From Clostridia bacterium BRH_c25 (GTDB taxonomy: Bacteria; Bacillota_A; Clostridia; Lutisporales; Lutisporaceae), in the NCBI GenBank assembly GCA_001515955.1, contig LOES01000136.1:52038-116037 (forward strand): 64,000 nucleotides of DNA, in the 5' to 3' direction. The stretch's first letter is position 1, and each line of letters opens with the position of its first letter. The translations under genes and the position numbers were made by a program. Shown piece after piece: positions 43,951 through 52,624 of this stretch. The notes under the pieces are model-generated. The model was not told the origin of the DNA. It searched no databases and was given only the letters and a program-made list of their open reading frames with translations.

Positions 43951-44583
43951 TTAATTCTGGAACTGCTTTGCTTTACTTGTAAGGAGCCCGGTAACTCCAA
44001 ACATATGATATGTATTAACTTCACGCAGACATCCTCTCACCGTTTCAGAATCCGATGACTCCTCCATTATATCCAACACCATATCTACCAGGTTTTTATA
44101 TATGATACCTGCTGTAAATCCCCCTGGAGTCCCTGTTCCAAAATCTGCGTACTGCTTGTCAATGCTTTTCCTCACTTCCATAAGAATGAATTCCACCAGT
44201 TCATTTATAGCTTTTTCATATTTCGTACCCTCACTTTTTTTAAATACAATAATCAGCCTATACCGGTTTTCTACCATGAAGCTTATTACTTCCTCGTTGA
44301 CAAGCCAAAATCCATCCTGCTTGCTTTCCTCAAGGCTATCCCGCCCTTCCGCAGCGGCTATTTTCTCCTTAAGCAGGTCTTTAGTCTCTTGTATGAAGTA
44401 CTCATCGACATTTGCATAGAATATATCATCCTTGCTGCTGTAATACCTGTAGATATTACCTACTGACACTCCTGCCCTTCTCCCAATGTCGGAAATTCTC
44501 GCTCCTTTATAGCCCTTTTCTGCAAAGACTGCCAGTGCTGCCTCATCGATTCTCTCTTTTATTTCATCCTTTTTGAACTGCAT
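43951..44583 (-). CDS. TetR family regulator
   Basis: 210 residues. The N-terminal helix-turn-helix (ALAVFAEKGYKGARISDIGRRAGVSVGNIYRYYSSKDDIFYA) is a clear TetR_N domain. The C-terminal ligand-binding part has no assigned subfamily. A start with GGAGGATAGT upstream fits. It is directly upstream of helD (11-bp gap) on the same strand, so it may control helD and itself, in response to a transcription inhibitor or other small molecule; that link is inference from position. Confidence 0.9.
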   Translation of the reverse strand: MQFKKDEIKERIDEAALAVFAEKGYKGARISDIGRRAGVSVGNIYRYYSSKDDIFYANVDEYFIQETKDLLKEKIAAAEGRDSLEESKQDGFWLVNEEVISFMVENRYRLIIVFKKSEGTKYEKAINELVEFILMEVRKSIDKQYADFGTGTPGGFTAGIIYKNLVDMVLDIMEESSDSETVRGCLREVNTYHMFGVTGLLTSKAKQFQN

Positions 44584-44665
44584 AATACTATCCTCCGCAA
44601 AAGCGAATTTATTATTCTCTTTTATTATATCCGTTAACCGTATAAAGTAAACCCCTGCAGTATAA

Positions 44666-44693
44666 AAAAAGATAGGCTAGCCTATCTTTTTTA
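44666..44693. terminator. Perfect palindromic terminator
   Basis: AAAAAAGATAGGCTA and TAGCCTATCTTTTTT form a perfect stem with no extra loop, with A- and T-runs at the ends. It ends the aminotransferase transcript. Confidence 0.85.
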
Positions 44694-44695
44694 TA

Positions 44696-45814
44696 CTATA
44701 GAGTCTTTAAATACTTCGACAGCTTCTTCAAGCCTTCTTCCAGTACCTCAGTCGAGCATGCATAGCCTATTCTTGCACACTTCTCCAGCTCGAAGCAGGA
44801 GCCCGGAGTTAGCAATACTCCATGCTTTTTCATCAGTTTGACACAGAAATCCCGTGAAGACATGTCAAAATCATAGTATAGCAATGCAGTTGTACCCGCC
44901 TGTGGTTTTATATAGGAAATATGCAGCTCTCCCCCGACCCATTTGTCCAGGATAGCCAGGTTCCTTCTCACCATGTTCCTGTTTCTTTCCAGCAGCTTAT
45001 CTGCATTCTTCAGTGCAAGTCCTGCAAACATCTCATCAAGCATCCCACAGCTTATCATGTTGTAATCCCTGTGTTCAAAGCACTTTGCTATTATATTCTC
45101 AGAAGCTGCTACCCAGCCCAGCCTGAGCCCTGCCAGCGAGAATACCTTTGACATGCTGCCGACACTTATACCCTTATCATATATATCAACTATTGATTTA
45201 CTGTAGCCTTCCTCTTGTGACAGCCCTCTATAGACTTCATCACACAGCACATAGGCATCAACACTTTTTGCGATTTCAGCGATCTCCCTGAGCATTTCCT
45301 CCGACATAAGAGCACCGGAAGGATTGTTGGGGTTATTTATGCAAATCACCTTTGTATTATCATTCACCAGGCTTCTGAGTTCCTCCATATCAGGCAGGAA
45401 GTTGTTCTCCGGCCTAAGCTTCAGCAGCTTTACATCTGCACCGAAGGATTCAGGTATGGAATACAGCTGCTGATATGTAGGCAGTACCGATATCACCCTG
45501 TCTTCCGGCTCTACTATTGTATAAAGCACCAAGTGATTTGCTCCGATTGCACCATGAGTCGTGAGAATATTCCCGGGTCCCATGTTTTCGTATAGGCGGC
45601 CTATCCCCTCTTTGAACTCAGGAGCACCGGAAATATGCCCGTAAGTCAGCCTTTTGTCCAGAACTCCTCTCATATATTGGTCAGAGTTCTCTCCCGATAA
45701 TTCCAGCAGCTCATTCAGGGTAATGGAATGAACGCAGGTCTCCCCTATATTGTATATGGCATCATCCTCAAATTCATTCATCCACTGCTCTACTTTAAAC
45801 GGCTTAATCTTCAT
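44696..45814 (-). CDS. PLP-dependent class I/II aminotransferase
   Basis: 372 residues of fold type I. ICINNPNNPSGALMSEEML near residue 155, YVLCDEVYRGLSQEEG with the PLP-nitrogen aspartate near 193, and SMSKVFSLAGLRLGWVAA with the Schiff-base lysine near 222 are aminotransferase class I/II blocks. The sequence style (GHISGAPEFKEGIGRLY; short N-terminus) resembles the capreomycidine-synthase/MalY-like subset that includes many enzymes of unknown substrate. GGGGAGG precedes the ATG. It stands alone, ended by a palindromic terminator. Confidence 0.88.
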   Translation of the reverse strand: MKIKPFKVEQWMNEFEDDAIYNIGETCVHSITLNELLELSGENSDQYMRGVLDKRLTYGHISGAPEFKEGIGRLYENMGPGNILTTHGAIGANHLVLYTIVEPEDRVISVLPTYQQLYSIPESFGADVKLLKLRPENNFLPDMEELRSLVNDNTKVICINNPNNPSGALMSEEMLREIAEIAKSVDAYVLCDEVYRGLSQEEGYSKSIVDIYDKGISVGSMSKVFSLAGLRLGWVAASENIIAKCFEHRDYNMISCGMLDEMFAGLALKNADKLLERNRNMVRRNLAILDKWVGGELHISYIKPQAGTTALLYYDFDMSSRDFCVKLMKKHGVLLTPGSCFELEKCARIGYACSTEVLEEGLKKLSKYLKTL

Positions 45815-45923
45815 GTTTCTTCCTCCCCTATAATTCTACTTCTTATCTTTTTCCTCTTCCTCACCCATATTCGCTCCAGACACCTCCGGTCATTATATCT
45901 ATAATATACCAATACTATTGATG

Positions 45924-47333
45924 TTAATCAATGCTTGCCAGATGGGAAGCATATTCCTCTATGGCGGTTTTCCTTTCTTTGTTCAATCCCTGAATAAAGC
46001 GGATATATGCAGATTCCCATTCTGTCGAAGCTTTCCAATTATCAACAGTTATTACCGGAAGATCCAGTTTTTTGACTCTCAGCTCATCCAAAAATATTGT
46101 TTTTGCCAATACAGCCAGCTCCATGTTGCCAAGAGCAGCAAAAACAGCCTCAAATTCATCTTCGAACAAGCAGTCTGCATTAAGAATATCTATGAAATCT
46201 TCTAAAGAGCGGACACTCGTCATTATTACAGTTACCTTATCCGCAGCATTAGTGCAATTAATTATTCTTTGGACTATAAGGCTGAAACTGTCATCACTCA
46301 GTCTTTCTGATTCTATAAATGCATCCCTTGTGTTTTGGGATTTTCCTTCAGTTGAAATCATGACAATATTATTAAGATTGTTGTTATTTACTGCGTTCAG
46401 AACCCTCAGCCCAAGGCCTTTCTTATATCTGTGAATGTAATCTGCAAGCTTTGGCTGATCGATATGAAGGTCGCCAATCAGCTTTTCAACTGCTGCATTG
46501 AGAATATTGTTCATTTGCAGATAATCCAGTCCTGTAAGCTTCCTCCTGATGATCTCATATTGTGCTCCGGTGATCCTCAATTCATTTGCAGCATTTCCTG
46601 AAAGGGCAGAAAAGATCGAGTTATTTACCAATACTTCAAACAGGTTCACAGGGGATTCCTTATAATCAATTCTACACGTTCTACCGTAAACAGCAAGTGT
46701 TTTATTAATATCCTGCTTGTCAAAAAGTCTGCAGAACTGAGTCTCTATGTCCAGGTTTCCAAGATAATTCCTTATATAGAGGACTCCTCTGACATTCATA
46801 TCATCAAAAATTAAAGGGTAATCAAAGGAACCTGCTGTATCATGGGCACCAAATATTATGCTGTATTGTTCAAAAAATTCAGGAAGATCTTCCGTTACCG
46901 AAGTATTATATACTTCCAGAGGAACATCCAGTTTGTTTCTTACTATTTCCTGACAGAGCTGCCTTGCTTCCTTGAAAATCGATTCAATAATTTCAACACC
47001 TTTATCATATATTTCCTTCATATTTGCCGTCTTCAAAACTGCAATGCCCTGTTCGGGGTCTTCAAAGCTGCCTGCATAGGCATCTATGGAATAGTAAATT
47101 GAGTTAAGCAAGCTCTCTGCTGTTTCAGTCCTGAGTGAAGTACTCTCCCCTTTTGTATAGCGCGTAATAAGGTCCCTCAATATGAGCATTACCTGCTCCT
47201 GGATACCGTATATCGTCTGTCTGTCAACAAGCCCAACCCGGAAGCCCTCTTTTAGAAGGGACAGTGTATATTGGTTCGGATCCAGGCTCTCAGTTCTTAT
47301 TGGTGTATGTTTAGCAATTCCATATCCCGACAT
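45924..47333 (-). CDS. DUF6179 family protein
   Basis: 469 residues from the ATG at 47333, chosen for its SD (GGGGAGGAGACAG). No membrane segments or catalytic motif I recognise. The sequence is mostly helical in the first half (SLLKEGFRVGLVDRQTIYGIQEQV), with an alpha-beta second half. It fits the family annotated as DUF6179, which occurs in Clostridia in a fixed pair with DUF6323, as here (13 bp apart). The pair recalls small-subunit/large-subunit architectures, but function is unknown. Cytoplasmic. Confidence 0.7.
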   Translation of the reverse strand: MSGYGIAKHTPIRTESLDPNQYTLSLLKEGFRVGLVDRQTIYGIQEQVMLILRDLITRYTKGESTSLRTETAESLLNSIYYSIDAYAGSFEDPEQGIAVLKTANMKEIYDKGVEIIESIFKEARQLCQEIVRNKLDVPLEVYNTSVTEDLPEFFEQYSIIFGAHDTAGSFDYPLIFDDMNVRGVLYIRNYLGNLDIETQFCRLFDKQDINKTLAVYGRTCRIDYKESPVNLFEVLVNNSIFSALSGNAANELRITGAQYEIIRRKLTGLDYLQMNNILNAAVEKLIGDLHIDQPKLADYIHRYKKGLGLRVLNAVNNNNLNNIVMISTEGKSQNTRDAFIESERLSDDSFSLIVQRIINCTNAADKVTVIMTSVRSLEDFIDILNADCLFEDEFEAVFAALGNMELAVLAKTIFLDELRVKKLDLPVITVDNWKASTEWESAYIRFIQGLNKERKTAIEEYASHLASID

Positions 47334-47346
47334 CTGTCTCCTCCCC

Positions 47347-47802
47347 CTATATATAATCATTCATGAGGTGCTTAAGTCTGTAGTCCCTGACAAATGCGGC
47401 CAGTTCCCTGCCCTGCAGCAGCTCAATGGAGCCTCCACAGGAATCATTCAGCAGATCCTTTATTATTTCTATCAGGCTATCATCTCCAATTTCGTCATCC
47501 GTCTCGTTTTTCAGATAATAGAAGACTTCCTGCAGCTCCTTGACAACCGATGCATAATCCTCTTGATTAATAAAGGGCGAATCACTGATACTATTAATCA
47601 GCTTCCTGGTAGCTTCCATATCCAGTTCGACTCTTCCATAGCTCCGAAGAAGCTGGTTCCGTACCTCTACAAGCTCTGCAGCCTCTTCTGCTGTAAGTAT
47701 TAACCCATACTTCTTAGTCTCTTCATTAGTCCGGAGTATTTCATTTACCTGAAGCTCCTTCATCATTGAGCCCATTGAATTGAAAATACTTGGTAAAGAC
47801 AT
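47347..47802 (-). CDS. DUF6323 family protein
   Basis: 151 residues, soluble, mostly helical. MKELQVNEILRTNEETKKYGLILTAEEAAEL, VRNQLLRSYGRVELDMEATRKLI and SPFINQEDYASVVKELQEVFYYLKNE are in keeping with DUF6323, whose gene regularly precedes DUF6179. GGGGGAGG lies upstream of the ATG. The two are almost certainly co-transcribed and the proteins may interact. Function unknown. Confidence 0.7.
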   Translation of the reverse strand: MSLPSIFNSMGSMMKELQVNEILRTNEETKKYGLILTAEEAAELVEVRNQLLRSYGRVELDMEATRKLINSISDSPFINQEDYASVVKELQEVFYYLKNETDDEIGDDSLIEIIKDLLNDSCGGSIELLQGRELAAFVRDYRLKHLMNDYI

Positions 47803-47865
47803 ATTAATCCTCCCCCTGCAACAAAATAACTATCAAAATTCTAAAAGATTTTTTCAAAAACCTAT

Positions 47866-48020
47866 TGACATTTGCATCTCGTTGTGTCATAATATAATTG
47901 GGTATTTATGTTTTCATGACATTATACTCTTATTTTTTTGTTTTGTCAATTATATACTTGCATTTTATGGATACATAAAAAATACAGGCAGTTCAATTGT
48001 GAACTGTCTGTATTTTTGTT
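47866..48020 (+). ncRNA. Possible short transcript with promoter and terminator
   Basis: On the plus strand, TTGACA (about 47866-47871) and CATAAT are 17 bp apart; about 125 bp later the hairpin AATACAG(G)CAGTTCA-ATTG-TGAACTG(T)CTGTATT with TTTT (about 47982-48018) would end the RNA. In between is T-rich DNA with no gene. The hairpin also serves as terminator of the DUF4363 gene from the other side. Without expression data this remains a candidate. Confidence 0.35.
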
Positions 48021-48380
48021 CTACAGTGACTCCATATCCTCCCAAGTTTCCTGTATCAGCAATATATTCGCCAGTGCATCCGGCTGTTCTTCGGTATCGA
48101 TATATGCCTTCAGTTTAGCGAGGTTCTCCTCAATTTCATGTACATAATCATGATCAATGTCAATCTGAAGCCAAGGCTTCAATCTTTTCCAGGCTTTTTC
48201 TGCCGCTTCGAGATTCTTATCTGCCTGCTCCCATTTTTCACTTCGGATCGCACTCTCAAGCTGTAATAGCTGCTCAGAAAAATTCATGTTCTTGTCAAGG
48301 GGTTTCACCAGCAGTGTGCAAGAGCATAAGACTATCAAGACAGCAGCTAATATAGTAAAAACCGCAGATTTCTTTACCAT
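48021..48380 (-). CDS. DUF4363 family protein
   Basis: 119 residues. A membrane segment or lipoprotein-like signal covers residues 5-25 (VFTILAAVLIVLCSCTLLV, with a possible lipobox cysteine), followed by a helical extracytoplasmic domain rich in tryptophan: EKWEQADKNLEAAEKAWKRLKPWLQIDIDHDYVHEIEENLAKLKAYI. This is the DUF4363 pattern, usually encoded directly after a DUF421 gene, as here. Role unknown; it probably acts with the DUF421 membrane protein at the outer face of the membrane. Confidence 0.85.
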   Translation of the reverse strand: MVKKSAVFTILAAVLIVLCSCTLLVKPLDKNMNFSEQLLQLESAIRSEKWEQADKNLEAAEKAWKRLKPWLQIDIDHDYVHEIEENLAKLKAYIDTEEQPDALANILLIQETWEDMESL

Positions 48381-48397
48381 CTGTAATCCTCCGCCTT

Positions 48398-49111
48398 CTA
48401 TTTTTTAGTGGAAATGATGTAGTAGGGCTTATCGCCTTTCAAATCGACAAAGAGGTTTCCCATTGTGTCCAACTGTGCTAATGAAATATCTCTGATATCT
48501 TTAATATTCTTTTTGTTCAATTGATGCTGCAGCCAAGCCCTGGAAAGCTTGAGGGACTTAAGGGCATCGGTTAGCAGGATTCCATCCATTATCAGGTTGG
48601 TAGGCAAGCCGTTATATTGGGTGGTAAGCTTCATGTCTTCAGGTGTCACCGGCTGCTTTGAGGATTTTTTTTGTATGCTGAGCTTACCACCCGGCTCAAA
48701 CATTGCAAATTCAACGTCAGAGATATTAAAAACCTCCTGGGTTCTAAGCTCTGAAATAAGCTCATCTAGCGGAATGCGAATCTTGCGAAGATGCTCCTCA
48801 AGGATTTTGCCGTTTTCGATAACCACCGTTGCCTCCCCTTCTACAACCTTGCGCACCCATACGTTATGCACACCTAGATACCCGAGTAAAATAGCAAGTG
48901 AAGCCCAGACCCCCATCCCCGCCAAGGTAGCAGTTGTATTTTCATTTACCTGTACTGAGAGCGTAGATGCTATAGAGCCGATTGTGATGCCAACCACATA
49001 ATCGAAGAAAGTAAGCTGGGCAACCTGCTGCTTGCCTATTAATCTAATAAGCAACAATAATGCAAAAAAAGAAATAACGGAACGAATGATAACAACCAAT
49101 AGTATAGGCAT
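48398..49111 (-). CDS. DUF421 (YetF-like) membrane protein
   Basis: 237 residues from the ATG at 49111, which has GGAGAGG at the right distance. Three N-terminal membrane helices (about 5-25, 35-55 and 60-80) are followed by the conserved LIGKQQVAQLTFFDYVVGITIGSIAS-type helix-loop and a soluble alpha-beta domain (VVIENGKILEEHLRKIRI, EVFNISDVEFAMFEPGGKLSI) that defines DUF421. It forms a two-gene operon with DUF4363 and is divergent from the spoVA operon, which carries a second, longer DUF421 gene. In Bacillus, YetF-like proteins reside in the spore inner membrane. Confidence 0.9.
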   Translation of the reverse strand: MPILLVVIIRSVISFFALLLLIRLIGKQQVAQLTFFDYVVGITIGSIASTLSVQVNENTTATLAGMGVWASLAILLGYLGVHNVWVRKVVEGEATVVIENGKILEEHLRKIRIPLDELISELRTQEVFNISDVEFAMFEPGGKLSIQKKSSKQPVTPEDMKLTTQYNGLPTNLIMDGILLTDALKSLKLSRAWLQHQLNKKNIKDIRDISLAQLDTMGNLFVDLKGDKPYYIISTKK

Positions 49112-49304
49112 CGTTAACCTCTCCAATCACCAGAGCTTAATATGTTGCATGCAACAAGTATAGTTTATCAATTAAATATTTGTTTATGCTATAAATCAAG
49201 AAATATCAAGGTTATACACGTTATTTACAAATTTTTACATGCAATTCTCAGTATAAATCACCCCCCATATAGAGAAACTAATATCTGAAACGGAGGTATT
49301 ATTT

Positions 49305-49511
49305 ATGACGGTAGCATCACAGGTCAAGCAAGTTCTCGCTACCTTGAAGGGCAGTCAGGGAACCATCAGACTGTATGCAGCCCAAGCTCAACAAGAAGAA
49401 ACCAGGGCAGTATACGATGAAGCTTTAGACGCAACAACAGAGATCATTCATGATCTTGAAAAGAGGTTATCGGAAATAGAGTATCAGGAGCCGCAATACA
49501 AAGGAAACTAA
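49305..49511 (+). CDS. DUF1657 small protein
   Basis: 68 residues, soluble, helical: MTVASQVKQVLATLKGSQGTIRLYA, QQEETRAVYDEALDATTEIIHDLEKRLSEIE, ending EYQEPQYKG. This is DUF1657. It is the first gene of the spoVA-type operon, the usual place in spoVA2mob operons of Bacillus. A second copy closes the operon (52282). SD ACGGAGG. Such proteins are expected in the spore. I found no convincing sigma-G promoter upstream. Confidence 0.9.
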   Translation: MTVASQVKQVLATLKGSQGTIRLYAAQAQQEETRAVYDEALDATTEIIHDLEKRLSEIEYQEPQYKGN

Positions 49512-49524
49512 ACGAGGTATCAAT

Positions 49525-50385
49525 ATGGAGACATGGGTACAAGTTCTTATCAGATCAGTTTTAATATTTGCTTTATTGCTTACTGCAGTACGGTTCATGG
49601 GCAAAAGAAACATATCCCGGATAACCCCTTTTCATGCAGTCAGCTATATAGTTATAGCAGTACTTGCAGCACTCGTTTCAGCAAATGCCATTATAAACAC
49701 TGTCCTCGGGTTTATTTCTCTTGGGGTTTGGGTCATCGGTACTATTGCATTGGAGTATCTGGCACTAAAAAGCAAATGGGTGCATGACTTGGTTTATGGA
49801 AAGGAAACTGTACTGATAAAGCACGGCAGGATTATGGAGCAAAGCTTATTGAAGGCAAGGCTGACAGGTGACGAGCTTCTAAGGGCTTTGAGGGCAAAAA
49901 ATGCTTTTTCTTTGGCAGATGTGGAGTTCGCCGTACTGGAAACTACCGGAGATATCAGCGTATTTATGAAATCTGATAAGAATCCGGTTACAGCCCGTGA
50001 CCTTGAAATCAAAAATGCACCATTGACAGAGCCACAGACGGTTATACTGGATGGTAATATTCTCAATGAACCGCTGACTTCTCTGGGTCTTAACCGGGAA
50101 TGGCTTGGGGTTCAACTGGAAAAACTGGGCATATCCTTGGACAACATCTTTATCGCACAGGTGGATTCATCAGGAGAGTTATATGTAGACCTTTTTGATG
50201 ATTCCATACAGAACCCGCAGCCCAAGGTGAAGGAAATGCTTTATGCCAGTTTGGAAAAAAGTCAGGCGGACCTTGCAGCATTTGCTCTGCAGACACAGAA
50301 TGAAAATGCAAAGGGCATGTATAATAAAAATGCGGAAAAACTTGAGGACCTTTTAAAAATACTTAAGCCACATCTACTTAAATAG
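49525..50385 (+). CDS. 2Duf-type protein: DUF421 with C-terminal DUF1657-like domain
   Basis: 286 residues. The first 230 form a DUF421 protein: three membrane helices, then VHDLVYGKETVLIKHGRIMEQSLLKARL and AFSLADVEFAVLETTGDISVF. The last 50 residues (YASLEKSQADLAAFALQTQNENAKGMYNKNAEKLEDLLKIL) resemble the DUF1657 protein encoded upstream, so the protein combines both. That is the structure of 2Duf, the spoVA2mob product linked in Bacillus to greater wet-heat resistance of spores through effects on the inner membrane. Its place before spoVAC agrees. Function here is inferred. Confidence 0.85.
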   Translation: METWVQVLIRSVLIFALLLTAVRFMGKRNISRITPFHAVSYIVIAVLAALVSANAIINTVLGFISLGVWVIGTIALEYLALKSKWVHDLVYGKETVLIKHGRIMEQSLLKARLTGDELLRALRAKNAFSLADVEFAVLETTGDISVFMKSDKNPVTARDLEIKNAPLTEPQTVILDGNILNEPLTSLGLNREWLGVQLEKLGISLDNIFIAQVDSSGELYVDLFDDSIQNPQPKVKEMLYASLEKSQADLAAFALQTQNENAKGMYNKNAEKLEDLLKILKPHLLK

Positions 50386-50396
50386 AAGGTGATACA

Positions 50397-50876
50397 GTGT
50401 CAAGTAAAAAAAGAAAGCAATTAACACCCACGCAGCAACAATATCAGGACTTTGCTAAAGCAAGAGAGCCCCAAAGACCAATATTCAAGAACTGCTTAAA
50501 GGCTTTTTTTGTCGGGGGTATTATATGTACAATAGGACAGGGAATACAGTGGTTTTTTATGACTTATTTCAAATTTGATGAGATAACCTCAGGAAGCCCG
50601 ACTGTTGCCGTACTTATTTTTATTTCTGTTTCCCTTACCTGCTTCGGGGTATACGACCATATAGCACAGTGGGGAGGAGCAGGCTCTGTCATTCCGGTGA
50701 CCGGATTCGCCAATACCATTGCCTCAGCTGCTCTCGAGCATAAGAGCGAGGGCTTTGTCTTAGGCGTAGGAGGAAATATGTTCAAGTTAGCCGGACCGGT
50801 TATTGTATATGGTGTCTTTTCCGCGTTTGTCGTTGCATTAGTGAAGGTCATAATAAAAATGTTGGGTGGGATATAG
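50397..50876 (+). CDS. spoVAC: Stage V sporulation protein AC
   Basis: 159 residues from a GTG with GAAGGTGATACA before it. A basic, polar N-terminus is followed by four membrane segments; CLKAFFVGGIICTIGQGIQWFF, the IAQWGGAGSVIPVTGFANTIASAALEHKSEG loop and GGNMFKLAGPVIVYGVFSAFVVALV are SpoVAC signatures. SpoVAC is part of the channel that takes dipicolinic acid into the spore and releases it in germination; it behaves as a mechanosensitive channel. The stop (TAG) is immediately followed by the start of spoVAD. Confidence 0.95.
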   Translation: MSSKKRKQLTPTQQQYQDFAKAREPQRPIFKNCLKAFFVGGIICTIGQGIQWFFMTYFKFDEITSGSPTVAVLIFISVSLTCFGVYDHIAQWGGAGSVIPVTGFANTIASAALEHKSEGFVLGVGGNMFKLAGPVIVYGVFSAFVVALVKVIIKMLGGI

Positions 50877-51878
50877 ATGCTGCAAGGCCATCAAACCTGG
50901 ATCTTTGACTCAAAACCGGTTATTGCAGGTTCTGCCGCTGTAGGCGGACCCTTTGAAGCCCAAGGAGCATTAGCAAAGGACTTTGATGTACTGCATGATG
51001 ATCTCTGGCTGGGGCAGGAGAGCTATGAAAAGGCAGAAAAAAAGCTATTGGAACAAGCTTGTGAAACTGCAATAAAAAAAGCAGGCTTAAAAAAAGAAGA
51101 TATACAGTTTTTCTTAAGTGGAGACTTGATTAATCAGATTATACCCAGCAGCTTTACAGCACGGACACTGGCAGTCCCCTATCTGGGAATATACGGTGCC
51201 TGCGCCAGCTCGATGGAAGGCTTGACCCTCGCTTCTCTGATTGTTGATACCGGATTTGCACAAAATGCACTTGTCGGCGCCTCCAGTCACAATGCCGCTT
51301 CAGAAAAACAGTACAGATACCCTACGGAATATGGTTCACAAAAGCCTCCGACCGCGCAGTGGACAGTTACGGGAGCCGGTGCTGCAGTTGTATCCTCCAA
51401 GGGAGACGGCCCCCATGTTGTTGCGGCTACCATAGGGCGCGTAGTGGATATGGGACTTTCCGATCCCTTCAATATGGGTGCGGCAATGGCACCGGCGGCT
51501 GTTGACACAATAGAAGCACACTTCAGGGATTTGAATATAGATGCTTCCCACTATGACTTGATCGCAACCGGTGATCTGGCCAGGGTAGGACATAGGATAG
51601 CAGGTGATCTTCTGAAAAAGCATGGAATGCAAATACCGGAAGAGAAGCTGACAGACTGCGGAATCCTGATGTATAAGGATAATCAGCCGGTTTTAGCTGG
51701 AGCAAGCGGCTGTGCTTGTGCTGCTACAACGACTTTCGGGCATCTGATTAACCGCCTGAGGAGACGCGAGCTGGGCAGAATTCTCGTTATAGCAACCGGA
51801 GCACTGCTTTCTCCCATGTCATATCAGCAGAAAGAGACCATTCCTTGTGTCGCCCATGCAGTAGCCATAGAAATGTGA
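50877..51878 (+). CDS. spoVAD: Stage V sporulation protein AD
   Basis: 333 residues, soluble, with a thiolase-like fold. QTWIFDSKPVIAGSAAVGGPFEAQGAL at the front, GIYGACASSMEGLTLASLIVDTG near residue 110, AVVSSKGDGPHV and GHRIAGDLLKKHG are all SpoVAD blocks. SpoVAD binds dipicolinic acid and sits on the outer face of the spore inner membrane, acting with SpoVAC and SpoVAE. The ATG follows the spoVAC stop directly, so translation is coupled. Confidence 0.96.
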   Translation: MLQGHQTWIFDSKPVIAGSAAVGGPFEAQGALAKDFDVLHDDLWLGQESYEKAEKKLLEQACETAIKKAGLKKEDIQFFLSGDLINQIIPSSFTARTLAVPYLGIYGACASSMEGLTLASLIVDTGFAQNALVGASSHNAASEKQYRYPTEYGSQKPPTAQWTVTGAGAAVVSSKGDGPHVVAATIGRVVDMGLSDPFNMGAAMAPAAVDTIEAHFRDLNIDASHYDLIATGDLARVGHRIAGDLLKKHGMQIPEEKLTDCGILMYKDNQPVLAGASGCACAATTTFGHLINRLRRRELGRILVIATGALLSPMSYQQKETIPCVAHAVAIEM

Positions 51879-51890
51879 GAAGGAGATGTC

Positions 51891-52247
51891 GTGTTGGATA
51901 AGTTTATTTGGGCATTTATTATCGGTGGATTAATATGTGTTATCGGGCAGCTCCTGATGGATGGGCTGAAGCTGACACCAGCCCATACCACGTGCACTTT
52001 GGTCGTAGCCGGTTCCATATTGGGAGGGCTCGGCTTATATGATAAGCTGGTAAAGTTTGCGGGTGCGGGTGCATCCGTACCTATCAGCAGCTTCGGCAAC
52101 CAGCTGGTTAAAGGTGCTTTGCAGGAGGCCGGGCGAACAGGACTTGTAGGTGTATTGACGGGTATTTTTGAGATTACAAGCGCAGGGATATCCTCGGCCA
52201 TTATTTTTGGTTTTATGGCAGCCTTGGCCTTTAGGCCAAAAGGCTAA
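51891..52247 (+). CDS. spoVAE: Stage V sporulation protein AE (AEb type)
   Basis: 118 residues from a GTG with GAAGGAGATGTC upstream. Four membrane segments cover nearly the whole length; FIWAFIIGGLICVIGQLLMD and GAGASVPISSFGNQLVKGAL, then GIFEITSAGISSAIIFGFMAALAF, are SpoVAEb features and resemble SpoVAC in the loop. It completes the AC-AD-AEb core of the dipicolinate channel. The shorter AA/AB/AF members are not in this operon, as in spoVA2mob-type clusters. Confidence 0.94.
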   Translation: MLDKFIWAFIIGGLICVIGQLLMDGLKLTPAHTTCTLVVAGSILGGLGLYDKLVKFAGAGASVPISSFGNQLVKGALQEAGRTGLVGVLTGIFEITSAGISSAIIFGFMAALAFRPKG

Positions 52248-52281
52248 AATATACAATTATATTTGAAAGGAGGTCGGAAGA

Positions 52282-52488
52282 ATGACAGTAGGTACACAGC
52301 TTCAACAAGCTATTGCTTCAGTTCAAAGCGCAGCAGCCAGCATCAAAACCTTTTCCCTGGAAACTCAGGATCAAGAAGCACAGCAGACTTTCCAGCAGTT
52401 GGCACAGACATTGGATGATGCAATAGTTAAACTGAAAGGAAGACAGCAGTACGTTGAACAGCAAGAGCCCCAATACAGACAGCAGTAG
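52282..52488 (+). CDS. DUF1657 small protein, second copy
   Basis: 68 residues: MTVGTQLQQAIASVQSAAASI, then FSLETQDQEAQQTFQQLAQTLDDAIVKLKGRQ, ending EQQEPQYRQQ. It is a paralogue of the 49305 gene, with the same ending QEPQY. A very good SD (AAAGGAGGTCGG) precedes the ATG, and a strong terminator follows, so it ends the operon. Probably a spore protein; function unknown. Confidence 0.9.
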   Translation: MTVGTQLQQAIASVQSAAASIKTFSLETQDQEAQQTFQQLAQTLDDAIVKLKGRQQYVEQQEPQYRQQ

Positions 52489-52496
52489 CATGAATT

Positions 52497-52535
52497 GAGC
52501 TGAAAAGATATTCTATTCAGCTCTCTTATTTTTTT
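52497..52535 (+). terminator. Terminator of the spoVA operon
   Basis: GAGCTGAA (52497-52504) pairs with TTCAGCTC (52516-52523), followed by TCTTATTTTTTT. Confidence 0.9.
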
Positions 52536-52624
52536 GGTGTTATCTATAATGATCCATTTCTATTGGTGGGGAATTTCTTTTGTAACTTTCTCCTATTCCA
52601 TTGTACAGCAAACATATGAGCTGG

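Noticed and set aside
49200..49304. Sigma-G promoter before the spoVA operon
   Set aside because: A CATATAG box is present but no -35 element at acceptable spacing; not reported as a feature.
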